From NCBI RefSeq assembly GCF_012524205.1, contig NZ_JABACI010000004.1:744001-808000 (forward strand): 64,000 nt of DNA. Reading direction: 5' to 3'. The notes under the pieces were generated by a model. That model saw nothing but the letters and a program-made list of their open reading frames with translations. It was not told where the DNA came from and made no database searches. A program made the position numbers and the translations under genes. Origin of the DNA: Microbacterium salsuginis. GTDB taxonomy: Bacteria; Actinomycetota; Actinomycetes; Actinomycetales; Microbacteriaceae. Positions 25,443 through 34,270 of this stretch are shown piece after piece (position 1 is the first letter of the stretch; every line of letters starts with the position of its first letter).

Positions 25443-26360
25443 TCAGGCCAGTGCCGGAGCGTGGCGTGTCTGGCGCCACGCCGACGGCGGCATCCCGACG
25501 CTGCGGCGGAACGCGCGGCTGAAGCCCTCGTCGGAGGCGTACCCCAGCTCGCGCGCGATCGTCGACACTGGCAATCCCGATTCGAGCATCCGCTTGGCCG
25601 TGCTCATCCGCACTTCGGTGACGTAGCTGGCCGGGGTGCTTCCCACCGTGGCGCGGAAGCGCTCGGCGAACACCGAGCGCGACATCGCACCCACCGACGC
25701 GAGCAGTTCGACCGTCCAGTCCCGGCCGGGCTGTTCGTGGATCGCTTCGACGACGCGGTCGAGGAACGGATCCTTCGCAGCGGCGGGCCAGCCCTCGGGT
25801 GCGCACCCGTTCTCGGCCCACGCGCGGATCACCGAGAGGAGGACGGTGGTCGCCATCATGCGGCAGATGACGGGGTCGCCCGAGCGCAGAGCAGCGGTGG
25901 CGCGGTGCGCGAGGCCCATGTTGGCCGCCAGTGCGGCCGCGGCCGGCTCGAGGCCCGCGAAATCCGTCACGGTGACCACATCGGGAACGACCGTGGCCAG
26001 CCCGTGTGCGACGTCGGACAGCTCGAACTCGAAGACGACGAGCGATGCCGAGGCGTCCGGTTCGAGCACGAACCGCCGGCTGCCGAGCGTGATGAGGGCA
26101 TCGCCGGCGACGAGGCGCGAGCGGTCCCCGGCGGCGGTGGCCCAGATCCGCTGCGACGCGCGATCTACATCGAGGCGGCATCCGTCTCCCAGCGGGGGAT
26201 GCCCGTGGACCACGCCGTCAGCGACGTAGACGAGCGTCACCGCATCAGCGGCGATCGGCAGCGTGCCGGCGGGCTCGAGCGTCAGACGTCGCGCGATTCC
26301 CATGCGCACCTCGATGGACGAGAGCACCTGGGCCAGGGCATCCGAATCGACCACCGTCAT
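25443..26360 (-). CDS. AraC-family regulator with cupin-like N-terminus
   Basis: 305 aa from ATG 26360; a TTG four codons earlier is also in frame and neither has a clear ribosome site. The C-terminal pair of helix-turn-helix motifs is visible: WTVELLASVGAMSRSVFAERFRATVGSTPASYVTEVRMSTAKRML, then LPVSTIARELGYASDEGFSRAFRRSVGMPPSAWRQ. The N-terminal half (RLVAGDALITLGSRRFVLEP) looks like the cupin_6 domain of regulators of redox or quinone-related genes. It is 54 bases from the LacI gene on the same strand; targets are unknown. Confidence 0.9.
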   Translation of the reverse strand: MTVVDSDALAQVLSSIEVRMGIARRLTLEPAGTLPIAADAVTLVYVADGVVHGHPPLGDGCRLDVDRASQRIWATAAGDRSRLVAGDALITLGSRRFVLEPDASASLVVFEFELSDVAHGLATVVPDVVTVTDFAGLEPAAAALAANMGLAHRATAALRSGDPVICRMMATTVLLSVIRAWAENGCAPEGWPAAAKDPFLDRVVEAIHEQPGRDWTVELLASVGAMSRSVFAERFRATVGSTPASYVTEVRMSTAKRMLESGLPVSTIARELGYASDEGFSRAFRRSVGMPPSAWRQTRHAPALA

Positions 26361-26414
26361 GCGTAGCCGCAACGTGCGGGCGGCGCCGGCTATTCCTGGG
26401 CGGCGGGGATGCAG

Positions 26415-27440
26415 TCACCCCTCGCCGACGATGGGGCGGGTGCTTTCGCGCACCAGCAGCCTGTGGGGCGCGACGATCTCTGTGGCCGGGAGCGTAGGGT
26501 CTTCGATCCGTGCGATGATCCGGCGAACGGACTCTCGCGCGATGAACGGGGTATCGAGCGAGATCGTGCTGAGCGTCGGCCGCGAGAAGCGCCCTTCCTC
26601 GACGTCATCGATGCCGATCACGGCGATGTCCTCGGGTACACGCAGGCCCGCGTCGAACACGGCGCGCATGGCGCCGATGGCGAGCAGGTCGGAGAAGCAG
26701 AAGATCGCGTCCGGCGGGGTGGGGAGCTCGAGCAGCGCGCGGGCAGCGGCGTAGCCGTCACTGCGGCTGTAGTGTGCGGCAGTCGTCACGTAATCGGGGC
26801 GCCGTTCCAACCCGGCAGCTGCCAGCGCTGTCTCGTATCCGGCCGAGCGTTGCAGCGGAGTCGCGTACTCTTCGAGCGGCTGGGAACCGATCGCTGCGAT
26901 GCGGGTGCGCCCGATCGCGATGAGATGGTTCACGGCATCTCGCGCGGCGGCCACATTGTCGATGGCCACGTGGTCGTAGCGCCCATCGAACTCGTGCTCG
27001 CCCAGCAGGATCAGCGGCATCCGCATCGATCCGTGCATCGCGAGCAGCTCCGACTTGGTGACCAGCGGACTGAACAGCAGGCCGTCGAAGAGCATCGTGC
27101 GATCCTCTCCGGTGAGCAGTTGCCGCTCGCGCTCGTGGTCGTGTCCGGTCTGGTCGATCATGACGCGGTATCCCACCTCGGCGGCGGCGTCGATCACGTC
27201 ACGGGCGAGTTCGCTGAAGTACGGCACGTCGATTTCCGGCACCACGAGTGCGAGCATCCCGGTGCGTCCGGTGCGCAGTGTCCGAGCGACCGGGTTTGGC
27301 CGGTAGTCGAGCTCTTCGATCGCCGCCAGCACTCTCGTGCGCATGCGCTCGCTGACGTGGGCATATCCGCTCACCACGTTCGACACGGTGCGCATCGAGA
27401 CCTGCGCGCGTTCTGCGACATCGCGGAGTGTGGCCGGCAT
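26415..27440 (-). CDS. LacI-family regulator of the sugar ABC/GH2 operon
   Basis: 341 aa from ATG 27440. Helix-turn-helix TLRDVAERAQVSMRTVSNVVSGYAHVS, hinge helix RPNPVARTLRTGRTG, then a full sugar-binding effector domain (VVPEIDVPYFSEL, DGLLFSPL, AIDNVAAARDAVNHLI, FCFSDLLAIGAMRA, VIGIDDVEEGRF). It is divergent from the importer. Two palindromes of the form TTTGCAnnCGTnnGCAAA lie in the spacer and are typical LacI-family operators. It is expected to repress the importer and GH2 genes until the sugar arrives. Confidence 0.95.
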   Translation of the reverse strand: MPATLRDVAERAQVSMRTVSNVVSGYAHVSERMRTRVLAAIEELDYRPNPVARTLRTGRTGMLALVVPEIDVPYFSELARDVIDAAAEVGYRVMIDQTGHDHERERQLLTGEDRTMLFDGLLFSPLVTKSELLAMHGSMRMPLILLGEHEFDGRYDHVAIDNVAAARDAVNHLIAIGRTRIAAIGSQPLEEYATPLQRSAGYETALAAAGLERRPDYVTTAAHYSRSDGYAAARALLELPTPPDAIFCFSDLLAIGAMRAVFDAGLRVPEDIAVIGIDDVEEGRFSRPTLSTISLDTPFIARESVRRIIARIEDPTLPATEIVAPHRLLVRESTRPIVGEG

Positions 27441-27455
27441 CCCGCCATCCTATCG

Positions 27456-27502
27456 TTTGCAACGTGTGCAAACATGGGTTACAGTTTGCATACGTTAGCA
27501 AA
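27456..27502. promoter_or_regulatory. Two LacI operators around a promoter for the sugar importer operon
   Basis: Operator 1 is TTTGCAACGTGTGCAAA (27456-27472); operator 2 is TTTGCATACGTTAGCAAA (27485-27502). A plausible plus-strand promoter TTGCAA (27457-27462) - 17 bp - TACAGT (27480-27485) is embedded between and within them, so a bound repressor would cover the -35 element and the start site. Confidence 0.75.
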
Positions 27503-27596
27503 CGAGGGTCAGCAGCCGAGCATTGCGAACCGCTGAAGACCACCACGCCTCACCCGAAGTTCCACGCACAGAAGTTCCACACACAAAGGAGTGTCC

Positions 27597-28958
27597 ATGA
27601 ACCGCCACCCGAGCCGGACCGCTCTCCGCGTCGTCGTGACCGGCAGCTTCGCCGTCGTCGCACTTGCGCTCACCGGCTGCGGCCCCGACATCACGGCCGG
27701 CGACGGGTCGGCATCCGACCGGCTCCAGGCACCCACCGCTGAGCAGCCGGCAGGCGAGATCACCATCTGGGACCGCTCAGGCGACCTCTACGAGGTCTTC
27801 GACGCGGTGATCGACGACTTCGAGGCGAAGTACCCCGAGATCACGGTGAACCACGAGGCGGTCGACATCAACGCCAAGCTGCAGAACACCCTCATCACCG
27901 GCACCGACGTGCCGGATGGCGTGTTCCTCGACGACGCGCTGGTAGGCGGCTACGCCGAACACCTGTGGGACGTCACCGACGTGCTCGAGCCGTACATCGA
28001 CGACATCGCTCCGCAGAAGATCGACGCCACCACGGTCGACGGCGGCATCTATGGCGTGCCCTTCGACCTCAACCCGGGATTGCTCTACTACAACGCCGCA
28101 GCGCTCGAAGCGGTCGGCATCGACGCGGCGACGATCGAGACGTACGACGATCTGCTCGCGGCCGCCAAGGAGTATCAGGCGGCGAAGCCCGGCTCGAAGC
28201 CGATCCACCTGGAGCAGAGTCCCTTCCTCGGACAGCTTCAGCTCGAGATGTATGCGAGCCAGCTCGGCACCTCGATCGCGGATTCCGACGGGGAACTGCG
28301 CCTCGACAGCGACGAGTACGAGCAGATCCTCACCTTCCTCGACACCGTGCAGAAGGAAGGTCTCGGCACGCGGGCCGAGTACCTCAGCCCGACCGACATC
28401 GCCGAGCTCGAGAACGGCAACCAGGTCTTCTACCCCTGGGCGATCTGGTTCGACTTCGCTCCACAGCAGCTGCTGCCCGAGACGAGCGGCGACTGGCGGG
28501 CGATGCCGCTGCCGGCGTGGGCGGAAGGTGGCGCGCGCAGCGGCGCGATGGGCGGCTCGTCGTTCGTGCTGCCGAAGGACGGGGAGAACGCCGACCTCGC
28601 CTGGCTGTTCTACGAGTTCCTCATGTACGACGAGGCCGGCTACAGCGCGGTCTGGGGCGTCAACGACATCTACCCGACCGGGCTCAACACGTCGATCCCC
28701 GCGTACTCGCCGGCAGCCGATCCGTCGAGGCCCCTGTTCGAGCCGATCGAGGCGCTGGGCGGCCAGGACCTGTGGGCCGTCGCCACCGAGGCCGGTGCGC
28801 AGATCCCGAGCGGCACGGCGATCCCGTCCTGGTGGAACGGCGCCGTCGACTACCTCGGCAACGACCTGCAGCGGATGCTCGACGGCGACCTGACGCCCGC
28901 CGAGGTCGTCAGCAGCTCGACCGACGGCATCCAGACCAACCTCATCGACAGGCAGTGA
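27597..28958 (+). CDS. Sugar ABC importer substrate-binding lipoprotein (family 1)
   Basis: 453 aa. ATG 27597 lies six bases after AAAGGA. The signal peptide ends in lipobox ALTGC with Cys28 as the lipid anchor. The mature part matches SBP family 1 (EITIWDRSGDLYEVFDAVIDDFEAKYPEITVNHEAV; LNPGLLYYNAAALEAVGID; DLAWLFYEFLMY). These receptors bind mono- or oligosaccharides. With two MalF/MalG-type permeases and a GH2 enzyme downstream it forms an uptake-and-hydrolysis operon. No ATPase is encoded here, so a shared MsiK/UgpC-like ATPase elsewhere is expected. Confidence 0.94.
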   Translation: MNRHPSRTALRVVVTGSFAVVALALTGCGPDITAGDGSASDRLQAPTAEQPAGEITIWDRSGDLYEVFDAVIDDFEAKYPEITVNHEAVDINAKLQNTLITGTDVPDGVFLDDALVGGYAEHLWDVTDVLEPYIDDIAPQKIDATTVDGGIYGVPFDLNPGLLYYNAAALEAVGIDAATIETYDDLLAAAKEYQAAKPGSKPIHLEQSPFLGQLQLEMYASQLGTSIADSDGELRLDSDEYEQILTFLDTVQKEGLGTRAEYLSPTDIAELENGNQVFYPWAIWFDFAPQQLLPETSGDWRAMPLPAWAEGGARSGAMGGSSFVLPKDGENADLAWLFYEFLMYDEAGYSAVWGVNDIYPTGLNTSIPAYSPAADPSRPLFEPIEALGGQDLWAVATEAGAQIPSGTAIPSWWNGAVDYLGNDLQRMLDGDLTPAEVVSSSTDGIQTNLIDRQ

Positions 28959-28971
28959 CGGGCTCTCCGAG

Positions 28972-29889
28972 ATGACGACCTCCGCCCTCCCCTCCGCGCT
29001 GCCGCAGCGCGCGCATCGCCTCGGCGCGGCGAAGCTGCGACGACGCTCGGCGCCGTACCTCTTCGTGCTGCCGTTCCTCGTGATCTTCGTCGCCTTCAGC
29101 GTGTACCCGCTGATCTTCACGGCGCGGCTGAGCTTCACGAACTGGCGGGGCGCCGGTGCCGCGGAGTGGGTGGGCTGGGGCAACTACGCGTACCTCCTCA
29201 CGAGCGAGGCGTTCTGGAACTCCCTCGGCAACTCCGCCCTGCTGTGGCTGCTGATCGTCCCGGTGCAGCTCGTGCTGGGCGTTGTCGTGGCCGTGCTGCT
29301 GAACTCGGCGAAGCTGCGGCTCCGCGGCCTCTACCGGGTCGCGTTCATCGTGCCGTTCGTCACTCCGCTGGTGGCAGTCGCACAGATCTGGGTGGTGCTC
29401 TTCGACCAGCAGTACGGGGCGATCAACGCGCTCCTCGGCGCGTTCGGCATCCCCGATATCGGCTGGCTCACGACGAGCGCCTGGGCGAAACCGACCCTCG
29501 CGCTGCTCTTCCTCTGGAAGACCACCGGGTTCATCGTGATCATCCTGCTCTCCGGGCTGCAGTCCATCGACCAGTCGATGTACGAGGCGGCCGAGCTCGA
29601 CGGCGCCTCGCGGTTGCGTCAGCTGTGGAGCATCACGGTGCCGCTGCTGCGCCGCACCATCATGTTCGCCGTGGTGCTGCAGACCCTCGCGGTCTTCCAG
29701 ATGTTCGCCGAACCGTTCGTGGTCACGCAGGGCGGGCCGTACAACTCGACGACGACTGCGGGCTACTACCTCTACAACCACATCACGCGCGGAGATCTCG
29801 GCACGGGAGCGGCGAACTCCTTCCTCCTGGTCATTCTCGTGATGGTGCTCTCGCTCTTCTTCGTCCGGATGCTGCGAGCCAAGGACTGA
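28972..29889 (+). CDS. Sugar ABC importer permease (MalF/UgpA-like)
   Basis: 305 aa from ATG 28972, 13 bases after the binding-protein stop. Six membrane helices are predicted, starting YLFVLPFLVIFVAFSVYPLIFTARLSF. The EAA coupling motif is YEAAELDGASRLRQLWSITVPLLRRT. It pairs with the next gene to form the translocation channel. Confidence 0.94.
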   Translation: MTTSALPSALPQRAHRLGAAKLRRRSAPYLFVLPFLVIFVAFSVYPLIFTARLSFTNWRGAGAAEWVGWGNYAYLLTSEAFWNSLGNSALLWLLIVPVQLVLGVVVAVLLNSAKLRLRGLYRVAFIVPFVTPLVAVAQIWVVLFDQQYGAINALLGAFGIPDIGWLTTSAWAKPTLALLFLWKTTGFIVIILLSGLQSIDQSMYEAAELDGASRLRQLWSITVPLLRRTIMFAVVLQTLAVFQMFAEPFVVTQGGPYNSTTTAGYYLYNHITRGDLGTGAANSFLLVILVMVLSLFFVRMLRAKD

Positions 29890-29891
29890 TC

Positions 29892-30803
29892 ATGACCGGC
29901 ACTCTCCTCCGTCCCGCAGCCACTGCAGCGGCATCCATCCCTCCCGAGCGTCGCCCGCGCAAGACGAGTCCCCGGATCGGCTCGCACGCGTTCCTGATGC
30001 TCCTGCTGATCGGGTTCCTCGCACCGGTCGCGTGGGCGATCGTGTCGTCGTTCAAGCAGCCGAACGACATCATCCGCGACCCCCTGGGTTTCGACGTGAC
30101 GACTTTCACGCTCGACAACTTCACGGCGATGTTCCAGGACGTGCCGATCGCTCACGGGTTCCTCAACACCGCGATCGTGCTCGTGGTCAAGGGCGGCATC
30201 ACGCTGTTCTTCGCCCCGCTGGCGGCGTTCGCGTTCGCCAAGTACGACTTCGTCGGCAAGAACCTGATCTTCGGCACGGTCCTGGTCACGCTGATGCTGC
30301 CGACGATCGTTCTCATCATCCCGCTGCTGCTGGAGATGAAGACGCTCGGATGGGTGAACACATATCAGGCGCTGATCCTGCCCGGCGCGATCGATGCGTT
30401 CGCGATCTTCTGGATGCGGCAGGTCATCAGCGCCGTGCCCGACGAACTGCTCGACGCGGCGCGCGTCGACGGCTGCAGCGAGTTCGGGATCTTCTGGCGG
30501 GTGATCGTGCCGGTGATCCGCCCGGGCCTCGCGGGTCTGGCCGTGCTCACGATCATGAACATCTACAACGACTTCGTGTGGCCCGTGATCGTCGCGAGCT
30601 CCGAGCAGATGGCGACGCTTCAGGTCGTGCTGTCGACACTCGCGCAGAACATCACCGGCAACCGGATCGGCGCCGACTACGCCACCGTCACCGGCGAGCT
30701 CCTCGCCGCGAGCTCCATCGCCCTCATCCCCCTGCTGGTGCTCTTCATCGTGCTCCAGCGCCACTTCATCAACGGCATCCTCGCCGGCAGCGTGAAAGGC
30801 TGA
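29892..30803 (+). CDS. Sugar ABC importer permease (MalG/UgpE-like)
   Basis: 303 aa, ATG two bases after the preceding stop. After a polar N-terminal tail come six helices (FLMLLLIGFLAPVAWAIVSSFKQPNDI and following). The EAA motif is LLDAARVDGCSEFGIFWRVIVPVIRPGLAGLA. The terminal ...INGILAGSVKG is standard for MalG-type proteins. The GH2 gene follows almost immediately. Confidence 0.94.
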   Translation: MTGTLLRPAATAAASIPPERRPRKTSPRIGSHAFLMLLLIGFLAPVAWAIVSSFKQPNDIIRDPLGFDVTTFTLDNFTAMFQDVPIAHGFLNTAIVLVVKGGITLFFAPLAAFAFAKYDFVGKNLIFGTVLVTLMLPTIVLIIPLLLEMKTLGWVNTYQALILPGAIDAFAIFWMRQVISAVPDELLDAARVDGCSEFGIFWRVIVPVIRPGLAGLAVLTIMNIYNDFVWPVIVASSEQMATLQVVLSTLAQNITGNRIGADYATVTGELLAASSIALIPLLVLFIVLQRHFINGILAGSVKG

Positions 30804-30805
30804 AT

Positions 30806-32884
30806 GTGTCACTTACCACCACGTCCTCTCCTCTCGAGGCATCCGTTCTCGAGGAGATTCCCCGCCCCGAGTACCCGCGTCCGGATCGCGACCGATCGGA
30901 GCGTTGGCTGACGCTCAACGGGCGCTGGGACTTCGAGGCCGACGGCATTCAGGCGCCTATCATCGTGCCGTTCGCTTGGGAGAGCGAGGCGTCGGGCATT
31001 CGCCGCCCATGGCTGGAGCGCGGGAGGTACCGCCGCTCCGTGCTGGTGCCAGCCGAGTGGGGCGACCGCCGGGTCGTGCTGAGCTTCGGCGCCGTGCATC
31101 ACCGTGCTGTCGTGCGGATCGACGGCACGCTCGTCGGCGAGCACGTCGGAGGCTATGAGTCGTTCGAATTCGACGTGACGGAGTTCCTGGTCCCGGGGGT
31201 TGCGTCCGAACTCAGCGTCGAGGTCGAGGCGCCGGCCGACAAGCGTCACATCGTTCACGGCAAGCAGCGGTCGATCCCCCGCGACGACTACGACGGAGTC
31301 TCGTTCACGCCCACCTCGGGCATCTGGCAGTCGGTATGGCTGGAAGCGCGCGGGCGCACCTACGCGCGTTCGGTGTCGCTGCGCGGAGACAGCCTGACCG
31401 GAATCGATGTCGTGGTCTCGGTCGCGGGTGATGCGGTGGCCGGTGCCGTCGTGCGCGCGCGGGCGGGGGAGATCTCGGTCGAGTTGGTGACGGATGCTGC
31501 GGGCCGCGCGATCGGACGGATCGAACTCGCGGAGCCACGGCTGTGGCAGCCCCACGATCCGCACCTGTATCAGGTGGAGATCGTCGTCGGAGAGGGCGTG
31601 ACGGCAGACCGAGTGGTCGCGACGACCGGACTCCGGCGCATCGAGACCCGCGGCGAGGAGCTGCTGCTGAACGGGTCACGGTTGTACGTGCGAGGCGTGC
31701 TCGATCAGGGCTACTGGCCCGACACGGGTCTGACCGCTCCGGATGCCGAGGCGCTTCGGCGAGACATCGCCCTTGCGGGCCAGCTGGGCTACAACCTGGT
31801 GCGCAAGCATCTGAAGTTCGAGGATCCGATCTGGCTGCATGAGGCCGACGTCACGGGGATGCTCGTGTGGGCCGAGCCGGCCTGCCCCAGCCGCTTCTCG
31901 GATGCTGCGGCCGCAGCGTTCGAGGCGCAGTTGCCGGCGATGGTGGAACGCGACGGGAATCACCCGAGCATCGTCATCTGGGGTCTCTACAACGAGGAAT
32001 GGGGTCTCGACTGGGACATCCCCGGCAGCGCCGCGCGGGCGGATGCCGCGGTCCGCGCATACGACCTGCTGCGTGCGCTCGACGACTCGCGGCCGATCGT
32101 GGAGAACTCCGGCTGGGCGCATGTGAAGAGCGACCTCGTCGACTGGCACTACTACGAGCCGGACATCGCGACGTGGAAGCAGGCTGTGGCCGAGCTCGCC
32201 TCCGGGGCGCGCGAGACGTTCCCGGTCCGGCTGGGCCCGGACTTCGTCGTCGACAAGTCGTTCTACGGTTCTGACGACTTCGCGCGAAGCGGCGTGCCCA
32301 TCCTGAACAGCGAGTACGGCGAGGGGTTCACCAGCCTGGAACGGGCTTGGCATCTACGGTGGGAAACACAGGAGCTCCGCCGTCACGACCGGTACTCCGG
32401 GTACGTCTACACCGAGTTCTCGGATGTCGAGCACGAGTGCGCCGGGCTGCTGACCGAGGATCGGCGCACCAAGGACTGGGGCGGATGCGTCCCCGCGCAT
32501 GTGAACGCTGAAACCGTGCTCGTGCTCGACCTCGTTCCCGCCCAGGCGGGAGCCGATCTGGGGCTGCCGGTGGCCGAGTTCGGACTCGACGTGCACGTCT
32601 CTCATCATGGGCGCTCTTCCGTCACCGCGACTGTGCACGGAGCTTGGGCAGCCGCCGGGACTCCGGCCGGCTCAGTCCGTGCGCCCGCGGTGTCGTCCGC
32701 TGTCGTGACGGCGGAGCCCTTCGAGCTGTCGGATGCCGTGACGCTCGCTGTTCCCGCATCAGCGGGTCCGGGACGGTTCCTCATCTGGGCGACGGATGAC
32801 GCGGGCACCGTGATCGCGCGGACGTTCCTGGATGCAGCCGACGTCGAGGCGCCGAACAGGCGCGGCGCGCGGGCGGAGAAGTAG
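30806..32884 (+). CDS. Glycoside hydrolase family 2 (beta-galactosidase/glucuronidase/mannosidase type)
   Basis: 692 aa from GTG 30806, three bases after the permease stop, with GAAAGG upstream. Domain order: sugar-binding jelly roll (residues about 30-180; RPWLERGRYRRSVLVP), immunoglobulin-like domain (about 185-280), TIM barrel (about 285-560). The acid/base is E397 in IVIWGLYNEEWG and the nucleophile is probably E503 in ILNSEYGEGF. The C-terminal tail is short. No signal peptide, so it hydrolyses imported oligosaccharides. The linkage cannot be decided between beta-Gal, beta-GlcA and beta-Man; the family call is firm. Confidence 0.93.
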   Translation: MSLTTTSSPLEASVLEEIPRPEYPRPDRDRSERWLTLNGRWDFEADGIQAPIIVPFAWESEASGIRRPWLERGRYRRSVLVPAEWGDRRVVLSFGAVHHRAVVRIDGTLVGEHVGGYESFEFDVTEFLVPGVASELSVEVEAPADKRHIVHGKQRSIPRDDYDGVSFTPTSGIWQSVWLEARGRTYARSVSLRGDSLTGIDVVVSVAGDAVAGAVVRARAGEISVELVTDAAGRAIGRIELAEPRLWQPHDPHLYQVEIVVGEGVTADRVVATTGLRRIETRGEELLLNGSRLYVRGVLDQGYWPDTGLTAPDAEALRRDIALAGQLGYNLVRKHLKFEDPIWLHEADVTGMLVWAEPACPSRFSDAAAAAFEAQLPAMVERDGNHPSIVIWGLYNEEWGLDWDIPGSAARADAAVRAYDLLRALDDSRPIVENSGWAHVKSDLVDWHYYEPDIATWKQAVAELASGARETFPVRLGPDFVVDKSFYGSDDFARSGVPILNSEYGEGFTSLERAWHLRWETQELRRHDRYSGYVYTEFSDVEHECAGLLTEDRRTKDWGGCVPAHVNAETVLVLDLVPAQAGADLGLPVAEFGLDVHVSHHGRSSVTATVHGAWAAAGTPAGSVRAPAVSSAVVTAEPFELSDAVTLAVPASAGPGRFLIWATDDAGTVIARTFLDAADVEAPNRRGARAEK

Positions 32885-32921
32885 CGGACGGGAGGCGGGC
32901 GCCGGCGGCTGTTCCGCAGAG

Positions 32922-34130
32922 TCAGCTTCGGGCGCGGTTGGAAGCGCCGAAGAGGCCTGCTCCGACGACGAGCATCCCCGCGCCGATCACGTACACCAGC
33001 TCCACTCCGACGGTGTCGACGAGGAATCCTCCAAGCGCCGCGGCGATCGCGATGGCGCCCTGGAAGCCCACGACGACGAGGCTGCCGCCGGCCTCGAGGC
33101 GGTCGGGCATGCGGTGCCCGATCCACGTGTTGACGACGATCAGCCAGGACGCGAAGAAGAAGCCCCACACGAACGCCACGACGGCGATCCCGGCCACCGA
33201 GCCCGACAGCAGCAGCATCGCGAGCACCGATGCGGCGATGACGAGCGGCGTGAGCACCGCGAAGAACGCGAAGGAGCGGTCGACGATCATGCCGATGACG
33301 ATGTTGCCGATCAGGCCGCCCGCGCCGAACAGCGCCAGCAGGAGCACGACGGTTCCGGCATCGACGGATGCCGCCTCCTCACCGATCCGCATGCGTTCGA
33401 GTGCGAGCCGGATGTAGGTGTACGCCAGGAAGTGACCGAGCACGACGAGGACGTGGCCGACGAGGCCCAGCGTGATCCCGGGCCGGCGGGCCGTGTCGGC
33501 GAGGATCGCGAAGCTCGACGCCGGCGCGGGCGGCACCGACGGAAGGAGCACGCGCATCGCGATCGCGAGCAGCCCCGTGACGACGCCCGCGAGTGCGAAG
33601 ACGACGCGCCAGTCGAGCATCGTGCTGAGCATGACTCCGATCGGAACGCCCGCGACGGTCGCGAGCGATGCGCCGGCCGACGAGAACATCACGGCGCGAC
33701 CCAGTCGGTCGGGGCCGGCGATGCGCGCGGCGACCGTGATCGACATCGCCCAGAACGCACTGATCGCCGCGCCCAGGAAGAAGCGGGCGAGCAGCACGAT
33801 CACGAGGTTCGGGGCGATCGCAACGACGAGGTTCGAGACCGCGGCGGCGACGGCCATCCACGCCAGCAGGGATCGGCGGTCGACGCGAGGGAAGACGAGC
33901 CCGACGGTGGGAGCGACGACCAGGCCCACCAGAGCGGTCACGGTGACGGTCTGGCCGGCTTGCCCCGGACTCACACCGAGCCCTGCGGCCATCTCGGTGA
34001 GTACGCCGTTGGGAAGGAACTCCGCGGTGACGAGCAGGAAGCTCATCAGCGTCATGGCGATGAGCCCGCCGTAACGCAGCTTCTCAACGGACGACGCGGG
34101 GGCGACGGGGATGGAGGCGGTGGTGGGCAT
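32922..34130 (-). CDS. MFS transporter (DHA1, AraJ/CmlR-like)
   Basis: 402 aa from ATG 34130; an 18-codon in-frame extension upstream lacks a ribosome site. Twelve helices are predicted; the N-terminal part reads YGGLIAMTLMSFLLVTAEFLPNGVLTEMAAGLGVSPGQAGQTVTVTALVGLVVAPTVG, the usual opening of drug:H+ antiporter-1 proteins related to AraJ/YdeA. Motif A-like RVDRRSLL and the antiporter motif GRAVMFSSAGASLATVAGVPIG (motif C region) favour export. It is divergent from the SDR gene; substrate unknown. Confidence 0.88.
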   Translation of the reverse strand: MPTTASIPVAPASSVEKLRYGGLIAMTLMSFLLVTAEFLPNGVLTEMAAGLGVSPGQAGQTVTVTALVGLVVAPTVGLVFPRVDRRSLLAWMAVAAAVSNLVVAIAPNLVIVLLARFFLGAAISAFWAMSITVAARIAGPDRLGRAVMFSSAGASLATVAGVPIGVMLSTMLDWRVVFALAGVVTGLLAIAMRVLLPSVPPAPASSFAILADTARRPGITLGLVGHVLVVLGHFLAYTYIRLALERMRIGEEAASVDAGTVVLLLALFGAGGLIGNIVIGMIVDRSFAFFAVLTPLVIAASVLAMLLLSGSVAGIAVVAFVWGFFFASWLIVVNTWIGHRMPDRLEAGGSLVVVGFQGAIAIAAALGGFLVDTVGVELVYVIGAGMLVVGAGLFGASNRARS

Positions 34131-34232
34131 GATCCCACCGTCGCATCGACGCGGACGCTCCGCCCGACCGGTCGTCCGCGGCATCCGACCGATCGTCCGC
34201 GGGAGGCCGTCCCGTCGGCCGACCGATCGGGC

Positions 34233-34263
34233 TTGCCTTCGAGCGCGCTCGAACCCCTACCGT
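34233..34263 (+). promoter_or_regulatory. MerR-type promoter with 19-bp spacer and central palindrome
   Basis: TTGCCT (34233-34238) and TACCGT (34258-34263) are separated by exactly 19 bp. The perfect palindrome TTCGAGCGCGCTCGAA (34238-34253) occupies the spacer. Overlong 19-bp spacers with a centred operator are the signature of MerR-activated promoters, and a MerR gene lies two genes downstream. The predicted start coincides with the SDR ATG at 34271. Confidence 0.75.
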
Positions 34264-34270
34264 GTGGGGC

